Assembly: GCA_963665765.1 (NCBI GenBank)
Contig: OY762464.1
Coordinates: 1,860,001 to 1,924,000, forward strand
Length of the DNA stretch: 64,000 nucleotides
From: Bin76 sp963665765
GTDB lineage: Bacteria > Actinomycetota > Acidimicrobiia > Spongiisociales > ZC4RG35
Reading direction: 5' to 3'
In this document: piece by piece, positions 33,877-43,070 of the stretch
How positions within the stretch are numbered: the first letter of the stretch is position 1
Layout of the letters: the number at the start of each line of letters is the position of its first letter
Notes under the pieces: model-generated
Databases searched by the model: none
What the model saw: the letters and a program-made list of their open reading frames with translations, nothing else
Told to the model about the DNA's origin: nothing
Program-made: the position numbers and the translations under genes

Positions 33877-36462
33877 TCAGGCGAGTTCGGAAGACGGGAT
33901 CACCTTGGTCATCTCGGCGCCGGTGGTGGTGATGATCTTTACCGCCACGTCTTGGTCGGACACCTCGAAGGCTTGCGAGCGGATCGAGATGATTTGGTCC
34001 AGGGCGTCGGGCGTCGCCGATTTTTTCAGGGCCTTGTGGAGTTTTTTGAGACGGCGGTCGCCGCGGGCGGAGGGAAGGTAGATCAGGGTGGAATAGAACG
34101 ACTCGCCGTTGTGACGGGTGTCGATCATCCAGGCGGCGATCTGTCCAGCGTCTCCCGAAGTCACTCCGCCGGTGGCGGGATCGTAGGTGTCGTATCCCAG
34201 CACCTCCACCGACACCTTTCTCTCACCCTCATGATGGATGGCCAGGTCGGGTTCTCCCAGGAGGGTATAGGACGATCCGGCGTCCTCGGGCTTGAGTTGG
34301 CCGATCAGAAGATCGCGATTGGCCTGGATGCGCAGCGCCGGGACGTTTCGATAGGTGGGGGCGATATCGGGGGCGAACGCCCACCCCACCACCACCAGAT
34401 GCAGGTTCTTTTCGTCGGGCAGCTGTTGGCGGGCTTCCGACACCGCCCGCGACACCTGGTGGCCGATGACGGTGGTGTCGGGGTTGGCGATCATCAAAGC
34501 CACCATGAATTCGGTGTCGCGTCCGGGCGACTGACACCGGGCGCCGTGGCTGACCAGCCGCCCGTCGGGCCAGAGTTCCAGTTCGGTGACGGTCAGAGCT
34601 TCGCGGCCGTCGGCGTCTCGGACGGTGGCGCCCACCAGGCTGTCCAACACCGCCGCGCGGTCGGCGGTGGTAGCCAGGCCGAGGTCGTCCTCGTCGGCAT
34701 GGGGATCGGTGAAGGGCGCGTAGGAATAGGGCGATTCGGTCTCCACCGTGAACGGCCCGGCCACCCGCAGTTTCTTCCGGTCTTCCCGAGGACGATCCAC
34801 CAGCACGATGGTGTTCTCGGGGTCGTTCACCGTGTCATACGCCAAAGTGGCCGCCGAGACCCGCTGGATGGTCTGGTAGTCGAATCCCACCGCCGGGTCC
34901 ACCGAGCCTTGGCGGGCGAGGTTCCACCACGGGTAGGCGCCGGTCAGAAGCCGCTGGCGGGCCACGGCCACCGCCACCGGGGAAGTGTCGATGGTGATCC
35001 ACCGGCGTCCCCAGCGTTCGGCGGTATCGGCTGTCACCCCCGAGCCGCAGGTGGGGTCGAGCACCAGATCGCCCGGATCGGAGGCCATCAGGATGCAACG
35101 TTCGATCACCGAGGTGGCGGTTTCGACCACGTAGCGCTTGTCGCTGGGGTTCATCAGCCGGTGCCAGACGTTGTCGATGCGGCGTCCTGCTATCTCGTCC
35201 TCATACCACTTCCAATGAAGTGATCCTGTGGGACCAGTGCCTTCCAAACGACCTAACTCCGCGAGACGGTCAAGACCAGAGGCCCGTGTCACCCCCTCAG
35301 CAGAGGACACGCCAATGGCGCGTGTCCCCCCACCGGGCCCAGTGGTGTGTGTTCGCTCCTCGGGAGTGGACACACGCCAATGGCGCGTGTTGCCGGAGTG
35401 GTATCTCACACCATCGTACTCGTACCAACTGGTACGTCCGGTATTTGATGGTCCTTGCGAGGTCAATGCCATATGGCGGTAAATCCGAGCGCTTTTAGTG
35501 AGTGTTCTAGGGTCGGATTTCTCTTGAGGTGTCAGTTTTCGTGTACTAATGATCCCGGAGCGTTGATCCTTGATCTCTACCCTGGCATAGGTCGCCATGT
35601 GTTCAATGATTTCCTTGCGGCTTAGCTTCACATACAACTGGTGATATGTGGCTCTCTCTTTATCCTTGGCATACCACAGCAGATAGCTGGCGGACTCGGG
35701 GAGGGTCTTGGCCGAGGAGCCGCTGGTTGGCTTCCAAGTGATGGTGGCCATCTTGTTTTCCGGGCCGAAGACTTCGTCGCATATCAGGGCCAGGCGGTGG
35801 ACGTTGTCGTCGCCGATTTGGATGAAGACGCTGCCGGTGTCGGCTAGGAGTTCTCGGATTAACAGCAATCGTTCCAGCATGGCGTCGAGGTAGGAGTGGA
35901 TGCCGTTTCGGTAGGTGTCTCGGAAGGCTGCGATGGTGGCCGGGCTTCCCACCGGCACGTCCACCTTGCGATCGCCGGTGTTGAGGTTGTTGGTGGCGGT
36001 TTGGAAGTTGGAACGGAATCCGATTCCATAGGGCGGGTCGAAGTACGCCACCTGCACCTTTCCGGCCAGATCCTCGCGGGTTATCAATGACGACATCACC
36101 CGGGCCGATTCTCCGGAGATCAGCCGGTTCTGCCAGTTGTGGCGGTGTCGGTAGTGCTCGAAGATGTCCCGGTCGGCCGGGAGGCCGTTGTAGTCGTCGA
36201 ACAGATTGAGTGCCATGCCCCGGTCGGCTTCGTGCATCTGTTCCAGGAAGACCTGGGGATGCACTTTCTCCCGCACCGACAACACCGGCGCCTCGTGGCC
36301 GTCCTTGGGTTCCCGATCCCAGGCCAGCACCGGATCGGTTCCCGGTCGCCGGGGCGCCTGATAGCGAACCCGCTTCACCAGGGTGGGGTCGGGCGGAGTT
36401 TCCTCGGTGGGGAGGTTGAGCCGATCGGCGGCATCGTGACGGTAGTAGCTCTCGGAACTCAT
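33877..36462 (-). CDS. mod: Type III DNA methyltransferase (Mod)
   Basis: An 861-residue beta-class amino-methyltransferase. DPPYG (motif IV, in VAYFDPPYGIGF) precedes the SAM motif region DPTCGSGVTADTAERWG, the order typical of Mod subunits, with the target-recognition region between. It modifies the recognition site and supplies specificity to Res. The ATG at 36462 has GGAGG 6 nt upstream and overlaps the last codon of the res 3' frame (ATGA). In the middle, near 35290-35400, ~27 residues look inserted around a doubled 19-bp sequence. The frame is otherwise intact, so modification is probably active even when Res is off. Confidence 0.9.
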   Translation of the reverse strand: MSSESYYRHDAADRLNLPTEETPPDPTLVKRVRYQAPRRPGTDPVLAWDREPKDGHEAPVLSVREKVHPQVFLEQMHEADRGMALNLFDDYNGLPADRDIFEHYRHRHNWQNRLISGESARVMSSLITREDLAGKVQVAYFDPPYGIGFRSNFQTATNNLNTGDRKVDVPVGSPATIAAFRDTYRNGIHSYLDAMLERLLLIRELLADTGSVFIQIGDDNVHRLALICDEVFGPENKMATITWKPTSGSSAKTLPESASYLLWYAKDKERATYHQLYVKLSRKEIIEHMATYARVEIKDQRSGIISTRKLTPQEKSDPRTLTKSARIYRHMALTSQGPSNTGRTSWYEYDGVRYHSGNTRHWRVSTPEERTHTTGPGGGTRAIGVSSAEGVTRASGLDRLAELGRLEGTGPTGSLHWKWYEDEIAGRRIDNVWHRLMNPSDKRYVVETATSVIERCILMASDPGDLVLDPTCGSGVTADTAERWGRRWITIDTSPVAVAVARQRLLTGAYPWWNLARQGSVDPAVGFDYQTIQRVSAATLAYDTVNDPENTIVLVDRPREDRKKLRVAGPFTVETESPYSYAPFTDPHADEDDLGLATTADRAAVLDSLVGATVRDADGREALTVTELELWPDGRLVSHGARCQSPGRDTEFMVALMIANPDTTVIGHQVSRAVSEARQQLPDEKNLHLVVVGWAFAPDIAPTYRNVPALRIQANRDLLIGQLKPEDAGSSYTLLGEPDLAIHHEGERKVSVEVLGYDTYDPATGGVTSGDAGQIAAWMIDTRHNGESFYSTLIYLPSARGDRRLKKLHKALKKSATPDALDQIISIRSQAFEVSDQDVAVKIITTTGAEMTKVIPSSELA
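35307..35390. repeat. Duplicated 19-bp palindromic sequence inside mod
   Basis: ACACGCCAATGGCGCGTGT occurs at 35307-35325 and 35372-35390. In mod the copies are read in different frames, as TRHWRVS and TRAIGVS. The segment between them interrupts what looks like a conserved RHWRVSTPE...GLDRLAELGR stretch. Confidence 0.75.
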
Positions 36463-37030
36463 GGGATTCCTCCGCTCAGAAGTTGGGTGATGGTCTTGTC
36501 CAACCGGCTCGGCATGGTGGGGACCTGAAGAAGCTCGACGAACGCCCAGCGGCGGTGGGGGAGGTCGGGCGTTCCCGCCACCGCCGGAATCCACCACTCG
36601 GTCACATAGTGCTTGGTGGCCTCCGACTTGTCGTCGGGAATTCCCTTGCACTCGATGATCAGATGGGTGCCGTCGGTGAGTCGGGCCACAAAGTCGGGGT
36701 GATAGGAACGCCAGACGCCCTGGAAGTGATAGGGGATCGACCATCCCAGCCCGAAATTGCGCGCCCATGCCTCGACCTGGGAGTGATTGTCCAACAGTTC
36801 GGCGCACGAACGCTCCAGCCCGGAATGGCAGGCGGCCAGGTTGAGTTCGGATTTTGCGGTAAGAGGCTGCTCGGTTTTCCCGGCTGATTGAGAAAACTCA
36901 GGTTGGGTCTTAGGGGGTGGCCAGATCCACTGGAGCGTGGTTTCGAACGAGATGTCGCCGGTGTCCAGCAGGGCAGGCTGCCCCAGCTTGGCGGTTAGAT
37001 CACCGGAATAAGCTCTCTCTCTCTCTCTCT
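36459..37030 (-). pseudogene. Type III restriction endonuclease Res, out-of-frame C-terminal nuclease part
   Basis: This is the 3' continuation of res in another frame, about 190 codons from the (AG)9 tract to the TGA that overlaps the mod start. It contains the PD-(D/E)xK nuclease signature HPDFVARL...LIIECKG. It is out of frame with the helicase part only because of the repeat number. Adding one AG unit (or losing two) would join them into a 1020-residue Res. Confidence 0.8.
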
Positions 37031-39519
37031 TGATGGTCGGCCTGGCAGGCCGCGAGAATAGAGCTTGACACCTTCTCGTAGTGCTCGGGACCCAGCAGCA
37101 AGGTGGGATCGGGGCAGGAGACTTCCGGATGATTGAGCCACTCCCCGGTGGCTTGGTAGAGATCGCGAAACAGAGCGGTCCGGCCCCGGGTCTGGGCGTC
37201 TGGATCGGAGTCGTCCTGCACAAAGCTCCGCACCATGCGCGCCGCCAGAGCCGCTCGGACCGTGCCATGGCGGGAATCGTCGGCGACCGAGATCCACTTC
37301 TCTTCCCCGGTCACCCCGGTTAGCACCGTGGTGGTGGGGAACAGATCGGGCTGCACCGTGTATGGGCTCACCTTCTTCGGATCGATCCGCAGGCGCTGGT
37401 GGGGCGGGATTCGCATGTATTGCTCCACCTGCGGGAAGCTGACCCGTAATTGCTCGCGGCCGGGTACCGATACAACCGTATGCGTCGGTTTTGGGTCGCC
37501 GCCGTCGTTAACTTTGCTACCCGAAGGCATGAACTCGAAGGGCACGCCCACCACTTCGGCGTATTCGGGTTCCAACAGCCGCCGCCCGTTTTCTCCCTCC
37601 CGCCACGACTCGTAGCTCGATCGGCGCAGTGCCCGTCCGGTGACCTGTTCGCATAGCAACTGGGTGGAAAAGGCGCGATACCCCAGCACATGGGTGACGG
37701 TGCGGCAGTCCCAACCTTCGGTGAGCATCGAGACCGACACCACACACCGCACCTGTTCGCCCGGCTGTCCCTTCTTGCCCACCGTGTTCATCATCAGCCG
37801 CAATGCCTCACCCGGTTTCATCGCCCGAAGCCGCAGGGCCTCCTGGCGATCCCGGGTTCCCCTCGCATAACGTTCCACCTGTTCCTTGGCCAGCTTGGCG
37901 ATCTTGGGGGTGAGGTGGTCTCCCTGATCGATCTGGGAATGCACCAGGATGGTCCGCGGGTGGGCATACCAGTTCCCACTTTCGTCCACGTTGGAGAAGA
38001 GCGAGAACCTACCGGGTGTCCGAGGGCCGCCACCCCGGGCATGCCCGGCGATCCAGTCGAACAGCGTCTCGGCGTTTTGGATCGAATTGGCCACCACGAT
38101 CATCACCGGCGGGGTAGCCAGCTTGTTTTCCCATGCCTCGAAGGTCTTCCGGTAGTCGTTGTAGAGGGCCCTAATGGAGCTGTTCAGGGGTTCCTGAAGG
38201 TGCTTTTCGAGCGGACCGACCTTCTTGGGGACGGTGTTTCGGTATAGGTTGCGCCACACGGTTTGCTCACTGCCGGAGTCGTCATCAATGGGGACCCGGG
38301 GGACCTTCACCAGGCCCGACTCGATGGCGTCCATCAGCGGGAAGTCCGACACTACCCACTCGAACAAACGAGGCCGCGACCGCGCCGAGGTGCCGATCCA
38401 CATCGGGGTGGCCGAAAAGTCATAAACCACCGACTCCTGCCCGCCACCGGCCGCTTCCCGTCCCAGATGCCCGGCGTCCCGAAGCGCCCGAATGGCGTTG
38501 AACCACACCGCCGCCGACTTCTCCTCCTGTTTTTTCTTGGTGTCCGTGGGCGGCAGCCAGCAGTGATGGGCTTCGTCGTTGATCACCACGATGTCGCCAT
38601 AGGCAGCCCCGCGGCTCAGGCCACGCAGCACCCGTTCGGCGGCGCGGACATGGTCTTCCCGGTTGTGCTCGGCGTCCACACGCAGCAGCTTTCGGGCGGC
38701 GCCGGTGGCGCCCAGGTGGTCGCGGCGGACGAAAGCCTGGAAGTTGACCACCTTCACCTGAGCCTGGTTGAGCCGTGAACGCAGAGCGGTGGGCACCAAT
38801 CCCATCTCGTCGTAGATGTTCCGGGGATGGCCGGGCCGAAGGACTTCCAGGCGCTCTCGCACGGTCAGACCGGGGGCGAGCACCGCGAATCGCTGGCCGT
38901 GGCGGAGGTTGCGAGTGCGACGGGTGCCGACCGCGTTGAGGGTTTGCCAGGCGATCAGCATGGCCATCACCGCCGTCTTCCCCGAACCGGTGGCCATCTT
39001 GCAGGCGTAGCGGACAATCCCGTCGTTGTGTTCCCGCGAGGCTTCTTCGATCAGGCGGCGTTCCCTTGTTTGGCGGGTGGCGACTTCCCGCAGCCAGATC
39101 AGCGTCTCGATGGCCTCCCGCTGCGCGAAGAAAGGAGGCAGGCGACACTGGTCTTCTTCCGCCCAGTGGAAGAGCAGCTTGCGGGTGATCCCCGTAGTGC
39201 CCCGATATCCGGTGGTCCTCCACTCCTTTACCCGGTCTCGGATCGCCTCGACGGTCTGGTTCTGTTCGGCTATCCCCAAGTCCCATTCCTGCTGAACATT
39301 GGCCAGTTTCTTGTCTGCCGGCACCGGACGGGCCCGAAGCGAAGGCCGTCGCCCCGCCGACGGCATCCGTCCGGGTAGCGCTCGCCCCGAAGTGTCGAGC
39401 GTCCAGTGAAGATCGGGCGCCCGGTAGGGATCGCAGATGATCGGGTCGGAGGCGGGATCATAGCTTTTCACTGCTACCAGGGAAGGTTGACGGCGGGGTG
39501 TGACACTTGTTTCAGCCAC
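37000..39519 (-). CDS. res: Type III restriction enzyme Res subunit, helicase part (frameshifted at AG tract)
   Basis: In the present state it encodes 839 residues. Superfamily 2 helicase motifs are clear: MATGSGKTAVMAML (Walker A), VVINDEAHHC (DEAH), VYDFSATPMW (motif III) and EQVTGRALRRSS (motif VI-like). The normal C-terminal nuclease domain is missing because the frame runs out right after a dinucleotide tract, giving EREREESLFR-like tail residues and a TGA at 37000. GTG at 39519 is the start, 7 nt after a vapC stop. Res translocates and cuts DNA with Mod. As it stands it should lack cutting activity: it is phase-off, a true mutation, or a sequencing error. Confidence 0.88.
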   Translation of the reverse strand: MAETSVTPRRQPSLVAVKSYDPASDPIICDPYRAPDLHWTLDTSGRALPGRMPSAGRRPSLRARPVPADKKLANVQQEWDLGIAEQNQTVEAIRDRVKEWRTTGYRGTTGITRKLLFHWAEEDQCRLPPFFAQREAIETLIWLREVATRQTRERRLIEEASREHNDGIVRYACKMATGSGKTAVMAMLIAWQTLNAVGTRRTRNLRHGQRFAVLAPGLTVRERLEVLRPGHPRNIYDEMGLVPTALRSRLNQAQVKVVNFQAFVRRDHLGATGAARKLLRVDAEHNREDHVRAAERVLRGLSRGAAYGDIVVINDEAHHCWLPPTDTKKKQEEKSAAVWFNAIRALRDAGHLGREAAGGGQESVVYDFSATPMWIGTSARSRPRLFEWVVSDFPLMDAIESGLVKVPRVPIDDDSGSEQTVWRNLYRNTVPKKVGPLEKHLQEPLNSSIRALYNDYRKTFEAWENKLATPPVMIVVANSIQNAETLFDWIAGHARGGGPRTPGRFSLFSNVDESGNWYAHPRTILVHSQIDQGDHLTPKIAKLAKEQVERYARGTRDRQEALRLRAMKPGEALRLMMNTVGKKGQPGEQVRCVVSVSMLTEGWDCRTVTHVLGYRAFSTQLLCEQVTGRALRRSSYESWREGENGRRLLEPEYAEVVGVPFEFMPSGSKVNDGGDPKPTHTVVSVPGREQLRVSFPQVEQYMRIPPHQRLRIDPKKVSPYTVQPDLFPTTTVLTGVTGEEKWISVADDSRHGTVRAALAARMVRSFVQDDSDPDAQTRGRTALFRDLYQATGEWLNHPEVSCPDPTLLLGPEHYEKVSSSILAACQADHQERERESLFR
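37013..37030. repeat. Simple sequence repeat (CT)9 = (AG)9 in res
   Basis: Nine CT units on the + strand ((AG)9 on the coding strand). The two halves of res are in frame only if the unit number is 7 or 10 (n = 1 modulo 3), so n = 9 is an off state. Such dinucleotide tracts change length by slipped-strand mispairing. Confidence 0.9.
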
Positions 39520-39526
39520 CCAGAGC

Positions 39527-39928
39527 CTAGCTCGCTATTCCTTGCAGTTCCGGAAAGTAGGTTGTGAAAAACCCCTGATCCCTGGTCAAGAAGGAATCAG
39601 ATCGGATGAGGGCATGAGCCCCGATCAAGAAATCGGTGATGATTCTGCTTCTTGACCTGCCGGCCTGACGGTACTTCCACCAACGGACTCCTGCTTCAAA
39701 GGCAATGTCGGTGTCGATTGGAGAAACTGTTGCGCTGATCCTGCGCAAGGCCTGGTCAAGCGGCGCTCGATTGCCGAACAGGGGAACCAGCTCTGCATAA
39801 ACCACGTCGGAAACCAGGATGGCGCCTCGGTCGTAGGCATTTTTGAGCGACAGCTGGGAGCGGGGTCCGTGGGTTTTGTCGGGAAGGAACACATCAAGCA
39901 AAATGTTCGTGTCGACTGCGGTGATCAA
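39527..39928 (-). CDS. PIN-domain toxin (VapC-like) upstream of res
   Basis: A 133-residue PIN protein starting with TTG at 39928, giving MITAVDTNILLDVF with the first catalytic Asp at position 6. Further acidic residues lie in VVYAELVPLF, ITDFLIGAHA and LTRDQGFF. The TTG overlaps the antitoxin stop (TTGA). An upstream in-frame codon at 39967 would extend into the antitoxin and is unlikely. Its stop is 7 nt before res, so the toxin-antitoxin pair and the restriction system form one transcription unit. Confidence 0.82.
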   Translation of the reverse strand: MITAVDTNILLDVFLPDKTHGPRSQLSLKNAYDRGAILVSDVVYAELVPLFGNRAPLDQALRRISATVSPIDTDIAFEAGVRWWKYRQAGRSRSRIITDFLIGAHALIRSDSFLTRDQGFFTTYFPELQGIAS

Positions 39929-40140
39929 CGGCCTCGTATCTCCTTCAGGTAATCGTCGGTACTCCACTCCTTACCCAATATCCCATATACGCGATCTACG
40001 GGATGTTGAGCAGCCGACCTTTTGTGAATGAGCAGGCCGTTTGGTGTTGGCGTGAGTTCCACCTCAACATTGTGGTGCATACCGAAGCGTTCTCTTAACC
40101 GTTTGGGAATGGTGATTTGACCTCGTTCTGAGATACGCAC
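39925..40140 (-). CDS. AbrB/MazE-type (VapB) antitoxin
   Basis: A 71-residue SpoVT/AbrB swapped-hairpin protein. MRISERGQITIPKRLRERFG is the family signature. The GTG at 40140 has GAGGAGG 4 nt upstream. It pairs with the PIN toxin whose start overlaps its stop. Upstream, an imperfect inverted repeat (GATAT near 40152 and ATATC near 40176) may be its operator. The C-terminal half (GKEWSTDDYLKEIRGR) should bind the toxin. Confidence 0.85.
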   Translation of the reverse strand: MRISERGQITIPKRLRERFGMHHNVEVELTPTPNGLLIHKRSAAQHPVDRVYGILGKEWSTDDYLKEIRGR

Positions 40141-40250
40141 AGAACCTCCTCGATATGAAATACGTTGTCAGAATATCATGCCGGGAAAGTATGAGGAGGG
40201 AGATTGTCAAGGGAGAATCCCAAGTCAGAGCAAAGGGGCTGATCCTCGCC

Positions 40251-40580
40251 CTACTCAAGAATGCCCTTGATGGCTGTAACCGCGGTGCCCTGGCCGACGA
40301 AGAGCAGCATCGACCCTCCCACATTCTCCATGTCCAGGCGAATGCCCACCACTCCGTTGGCGCCCATCTGTTGGGCTTCGGACGCCAACTCGTTCAGCGC
40401 TTCTTTCCGAGCCGCTTGCAGGTCCTTTTCGAGTGATTTGCTCCGGCCACCGAAAACATCCCGAACTCCTGCCAGGACGTCTTTTCCAAGATGGCGACCG
40501 GCGGTCACTTGGGAGATAACCATGCCCCGGTAGCCGGTGATGGTGTGGCCGGGTATTTGGGAAGTGGTGGATAACAACAT
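40251..40580 (-). CDS. YbjQ/UPF0145 family protein
   Basis: A 109-residue protein. MLLSTTSQIPGHTITGYRGM and the C-terminal ANGVVGIRLDMENVGGSMLLF are typical of the pentameric YbjQ fold, whose function is unknown. The ATG at 40580 is chosen over an in-frame TTG at 40589 as it matches the family N-terminus. It is transcribed toward the vapB of the restriction operon. Confidence 0.82.
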   Translation of the reverse strand: MLLSTTSQIPGHTITGYRGMVISQVTAGRHLGKDVLAGVRDVFGGRSKSLEKDLQAARKEALNELASEAQQMGANGVVGIRLDMENVGGSMLLFVGQGTAVTAIKGILE

Positions 40581-40683
40581 GGAGCGCAATGATAGCTAAG
40601 GGAAAGATTTGGGATCCGCCACCGTCAGATCATGGGTTGTATCCGGCCAAGGGCCGAGGCAGCAGAAAACTCCCGCTTCCCAC

Positions 40684-40707
40684 AAAACCGCCCAGGCCAA
40701 CGGTTTT
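40684..40707 (+). other. Leader hairpin before the DM13 gene
   Basis: AAAACCG and CGGTTTT are separated by 10 nt, followed by CTCCTAGATTT. It lies 23 bp before a strong Shine-Dalgarno. It may be a weak terminator of upstream transcription or a leader structure. Confidence 0.35.
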
Positions 40708-40742
40708 CTCCTAGATTTAGAGTTGGATCAAGGAGGTATACA

Positions 40743-41429
40743 ACGAACCGTCCCTTTTACCGGCGGAGATCAGTGCAAGTCGCAGCGGCAATCGTGGCTC
40801 TTGGAGTCCTGGCTGTGGCGTGGTGGTTGATCTCTCCCCTCTTCATCGACCAGGTGGTGGACGAACCCTTTCCCAGGGCGGCGATGGCGGTGATTCCCCA
40901 GGACATGACCCCCGCCGAGGTCGAGGAAGTGATGATGGAGGCCGAGTCGGAAGACAATCCGGTCGATGAGGCTATGCCGGAAATGACGACGTCCACGGTA
41001 ACCCGGGCGGCTTCCGACTCCACAGTGGAATCGACCGAGACGACCGTTGTTGAGCAAGCAGAGTCTCAGCCGGAGGCCACCGGTCCGGTGGCGGTGGCGA
41101 CCGGCCAGTTGATGGATGCCGACGATTTCCACCGGGGCTCGGGCGAGGTGACCGTTTACCGGCTGGAGGACGGTGCTCATGTGCTTCGACTGGAGGACAT
41201 CGAGGTAACCAATGGTCCCGATCTGCATGTGATCGTTGCGCCGGCGCATGGGATTAACAACCGGGATGCTCTCCAGTCGGCCGGCTACATCGATCTGGGA
41301 TCACTGAAGGGCAACATCGGCTCCCAGAACTACGATTTCCCTGCCGACTATCAGATTCCCGGGCAGATGACGGTGGTGATCTATTGCGTTCCTTTCCGCG
41401 TCATCTTCACCACTGCCGCATTGAGTTAG
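40743..41429 (+). CDS. Membrane-anchored DM13-domain protein, apparent ACG start
   Basis: A protein of 228 residues. A short basic N-terminus (TNRPFYRRRS) precedes one membrane segment (VAAAIVALGVLAVAWWL). A Thr/Glu-rich linker follows, then a DM13 domain (GQLMDADDFHRGSGEVTVYR ... VVIYCVPFRVIF) with its conserved Cys. DM13 is proposed to act in extracytoplasmic redox reactions. The strong Shine-Dalgarno AAGGAGG (40730-40736) is followed 6 nt later not by ATG but by ACG at 40743. GTG at 40775 is the first standard start but would cut off the basic N-terminus. I annotate from the ACG because of the spacing; the frame is also open upstream. Confidence 0.68.
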   Translation, partial: TNRPFYRRRSVQVAAAIVALGVLAVAWWLISPLFIDQVVDEPFPRAAMAVIPQDMTPAEVEEVMMEAESEDNPVDEAMPEMTTSTVTRAASDSTVESTETTVVEQAESQPEATGPVAVATGQLMDADDFHRGSGEVTVYRLEDGAHVLRLEDIEVTNGPDLHVIVAPAHGINNRDALQSAGYIDLGSLKGNIGSQNYDFPADYQIPGQMTVVIYCVPFRVIFTTAALS

Positions 41430-41616
41430 ACACCCGCCCCAAGTCCAAGCCGGCGCCCCAAACCCGTCAAGGTGGGGTCAGTCGGGCGGGGCCGGGGGCG
41501 GCTGCTACCCGACCGTGAAGTGATCGGGCGGGGCGGGGCCTTATGTGACGCCACGCCGAGTGACCCGGCTGCCAACCGGGTGTTCGGGTGGGGAGATCCC
41601 GATTGCCCTCGATGTA

Positions 41617-42918
41617 CTACGGGTCCATCACCAGGGGAGGATTGGCCGCTTCCGAGGAATCGATATCGACAGTTCCATGGTCGTTCACTTCCACCACGAA
41701 GTCGTCACCGATCCGCTCTATAACAGTGACGGTCGTTTCTCTCCAGGTGAAACCATCACCTACTCCCATCACATGCGCGACGGGATCGTCCTGGTCGATA
41801 GGGCTGGTCGGGTCGGCAAAGATTGCCCGAGTGGGTCTTGCCGTGCCAATGCAGGCTTCGTAGCCCGGGTAGTGGAAGCAGATCGAGGACTGCTGTTCTA
41901 TCAAATACGATTCGACGCCTTCTTTGGGCAATCCGGAGTCGTACCCCTTTCTGACCCGTGCTCCCAGGGTGACAAAACTACCGTCATCCGATCCGAGCAC
42001 CAGCATTTGGGTGCGGTGGTCGCCCGGTGGACTGAGTGTGTATCGGGAATTCCCACCTCCTTCATAGATCGCCACCTCTTGGGCGTCCATCCATCCGGCT
42101 GCGTATCGGTTGATGGCGATGGTGCCTATTTGCAGGCCCAAGACCGCATCGTTGTCGCCCATGATTTCCATCGGGTTGTCATAGCGAGTGAACCGATAAG
42201 AGTGAGGGAAACCGACGGCATGTCCAAGTTCGTGGGCCACCGTGAACAAATTTGGCTGAGTGAACCTATCAGCCGGACGCGACGACCAACTGCCCGGCTC
42301 GACCACTGATCTACCGTCAAGGTATACAAAGCGGTTGTTGGTCGGGAAGGTAGTTGTGCGCAAGGCCGCCTCGACCGGCGAGATATAGGAGATGGCCCCC
42401 AGGCTGCCAAAGCTGGCGTAGGATGCCTTGTTGACGATCAATATTGTGCCCTCCGCTCGGTCTTCAGGCGCCTTATTAATGGAGGTCTTCCAAACCGAGC
42501 GGAAGCAGTCGGCCCGATTGTCGAAAGAATCGACCTTCATGGTCCCCCCCACCCGGAATACCGGGCGGTAGCGACCTTCCGACAGCCAATCGAAGTACGG
42601 CGTGATTTCTGACTCCAGCAAGTGGACCACTTCATCAAGAGCCAGATCCAAGTCTCCTTCGGCCACCTCGCAGATCCACACATCCCAGAGGTCCTCGTCC
42701 AGGGTGTAATGAGTGGTCAGATCGTATCCGGCGATCAGTTCCAGCGGATCCGCTCCGTACAAGGCACTCAAAGGCTTCGGAGGTCGCTCCTGCCAGGCGA
42801 GGCTCCTGCTTTTGGAAATGGGTAGAGAAAAGAGGAGGGCTAAGCCTATGAATAGGGTTATATACAACCCGAGCGCAGGCATACCCCTTCTGGCCACTGC
42901 TTCGGCCACCGGTCCCAA
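41617..42918 (-). CDS. Secreted zinc metalloprotease (metzincin type)
   Basis: About 433 residues. An N-terminal hydrophobic segment (ALGLYITLFIGLALLFSLP) is a signal peptide or anchor. The zinc site HELGHAVGFPH is the HExxHxxGxxH of metzincins, and NPMEIMGD downstream fits the Met-turn. The rest is extracytoplasmic and beta-rich. The start used is a TTG at 42918; GTG or ATG codons downstream (ATG at 42882) are alternatives. It is monocistronic. The family within the metzincins is not assigned. Confidence 0.8.
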   Translation of the reverse strand: MGPVAEAVARRGMPALGLYITLFIGLALLFSLPISKSRSLAWQERPPKPLSALYGADPLELIAGYDLTTHYTLDEDLWDVWICEVAEGDLDLALDEVVHLLESEITPYFDWLSEGRYRPVFRVGGTMKVDSFDNRADCFRSVWKTSINKAPEDRAEGTILIVNKASYASFGSLGAISYISPVEAALRTTTFPTNNRFVYLDGRSVVEPGSWSSRPADRFTQPNLFTVAHELGHAVGFPHSYRFTRYDNPMEIMGDNDAVLGLQIGTIAINRYAAGWMDAQEVAIYEGGGNSRYTLSPPGDHRTQMLVLGSDDGSFVTLGARVRKGYDSGLPKEGVESYLIEQQSSICFHYPGYEACIGTARPTRAIFADPTSPIDQDDPVAHVMGVGDGFTWRETTVTVIERIGDDFVVEVNDHGTVDIDSSEAANPPLVMDP

Positions 42919-43070
42919 TGTTGGCCACCTTTGGGTTGTTGCTTGTCGCCGATACTACCCGGCGGCACAGGGATCTCCCGAAGGTGATCGAATCCGCCCT
43001 CGACACGGGAGTGAAGCCGATATGTCCGCCGGTCTCACTGCCGACGCCACGGCGCCCGGAAGGCCGTCGA

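Noticed and set aside
33796..35223. 475-codon plus-strand frame opposite mod
   Set aside because: Antisense to the conserved methyltransferase; composition is of the Gly/His/Arg shadow type.
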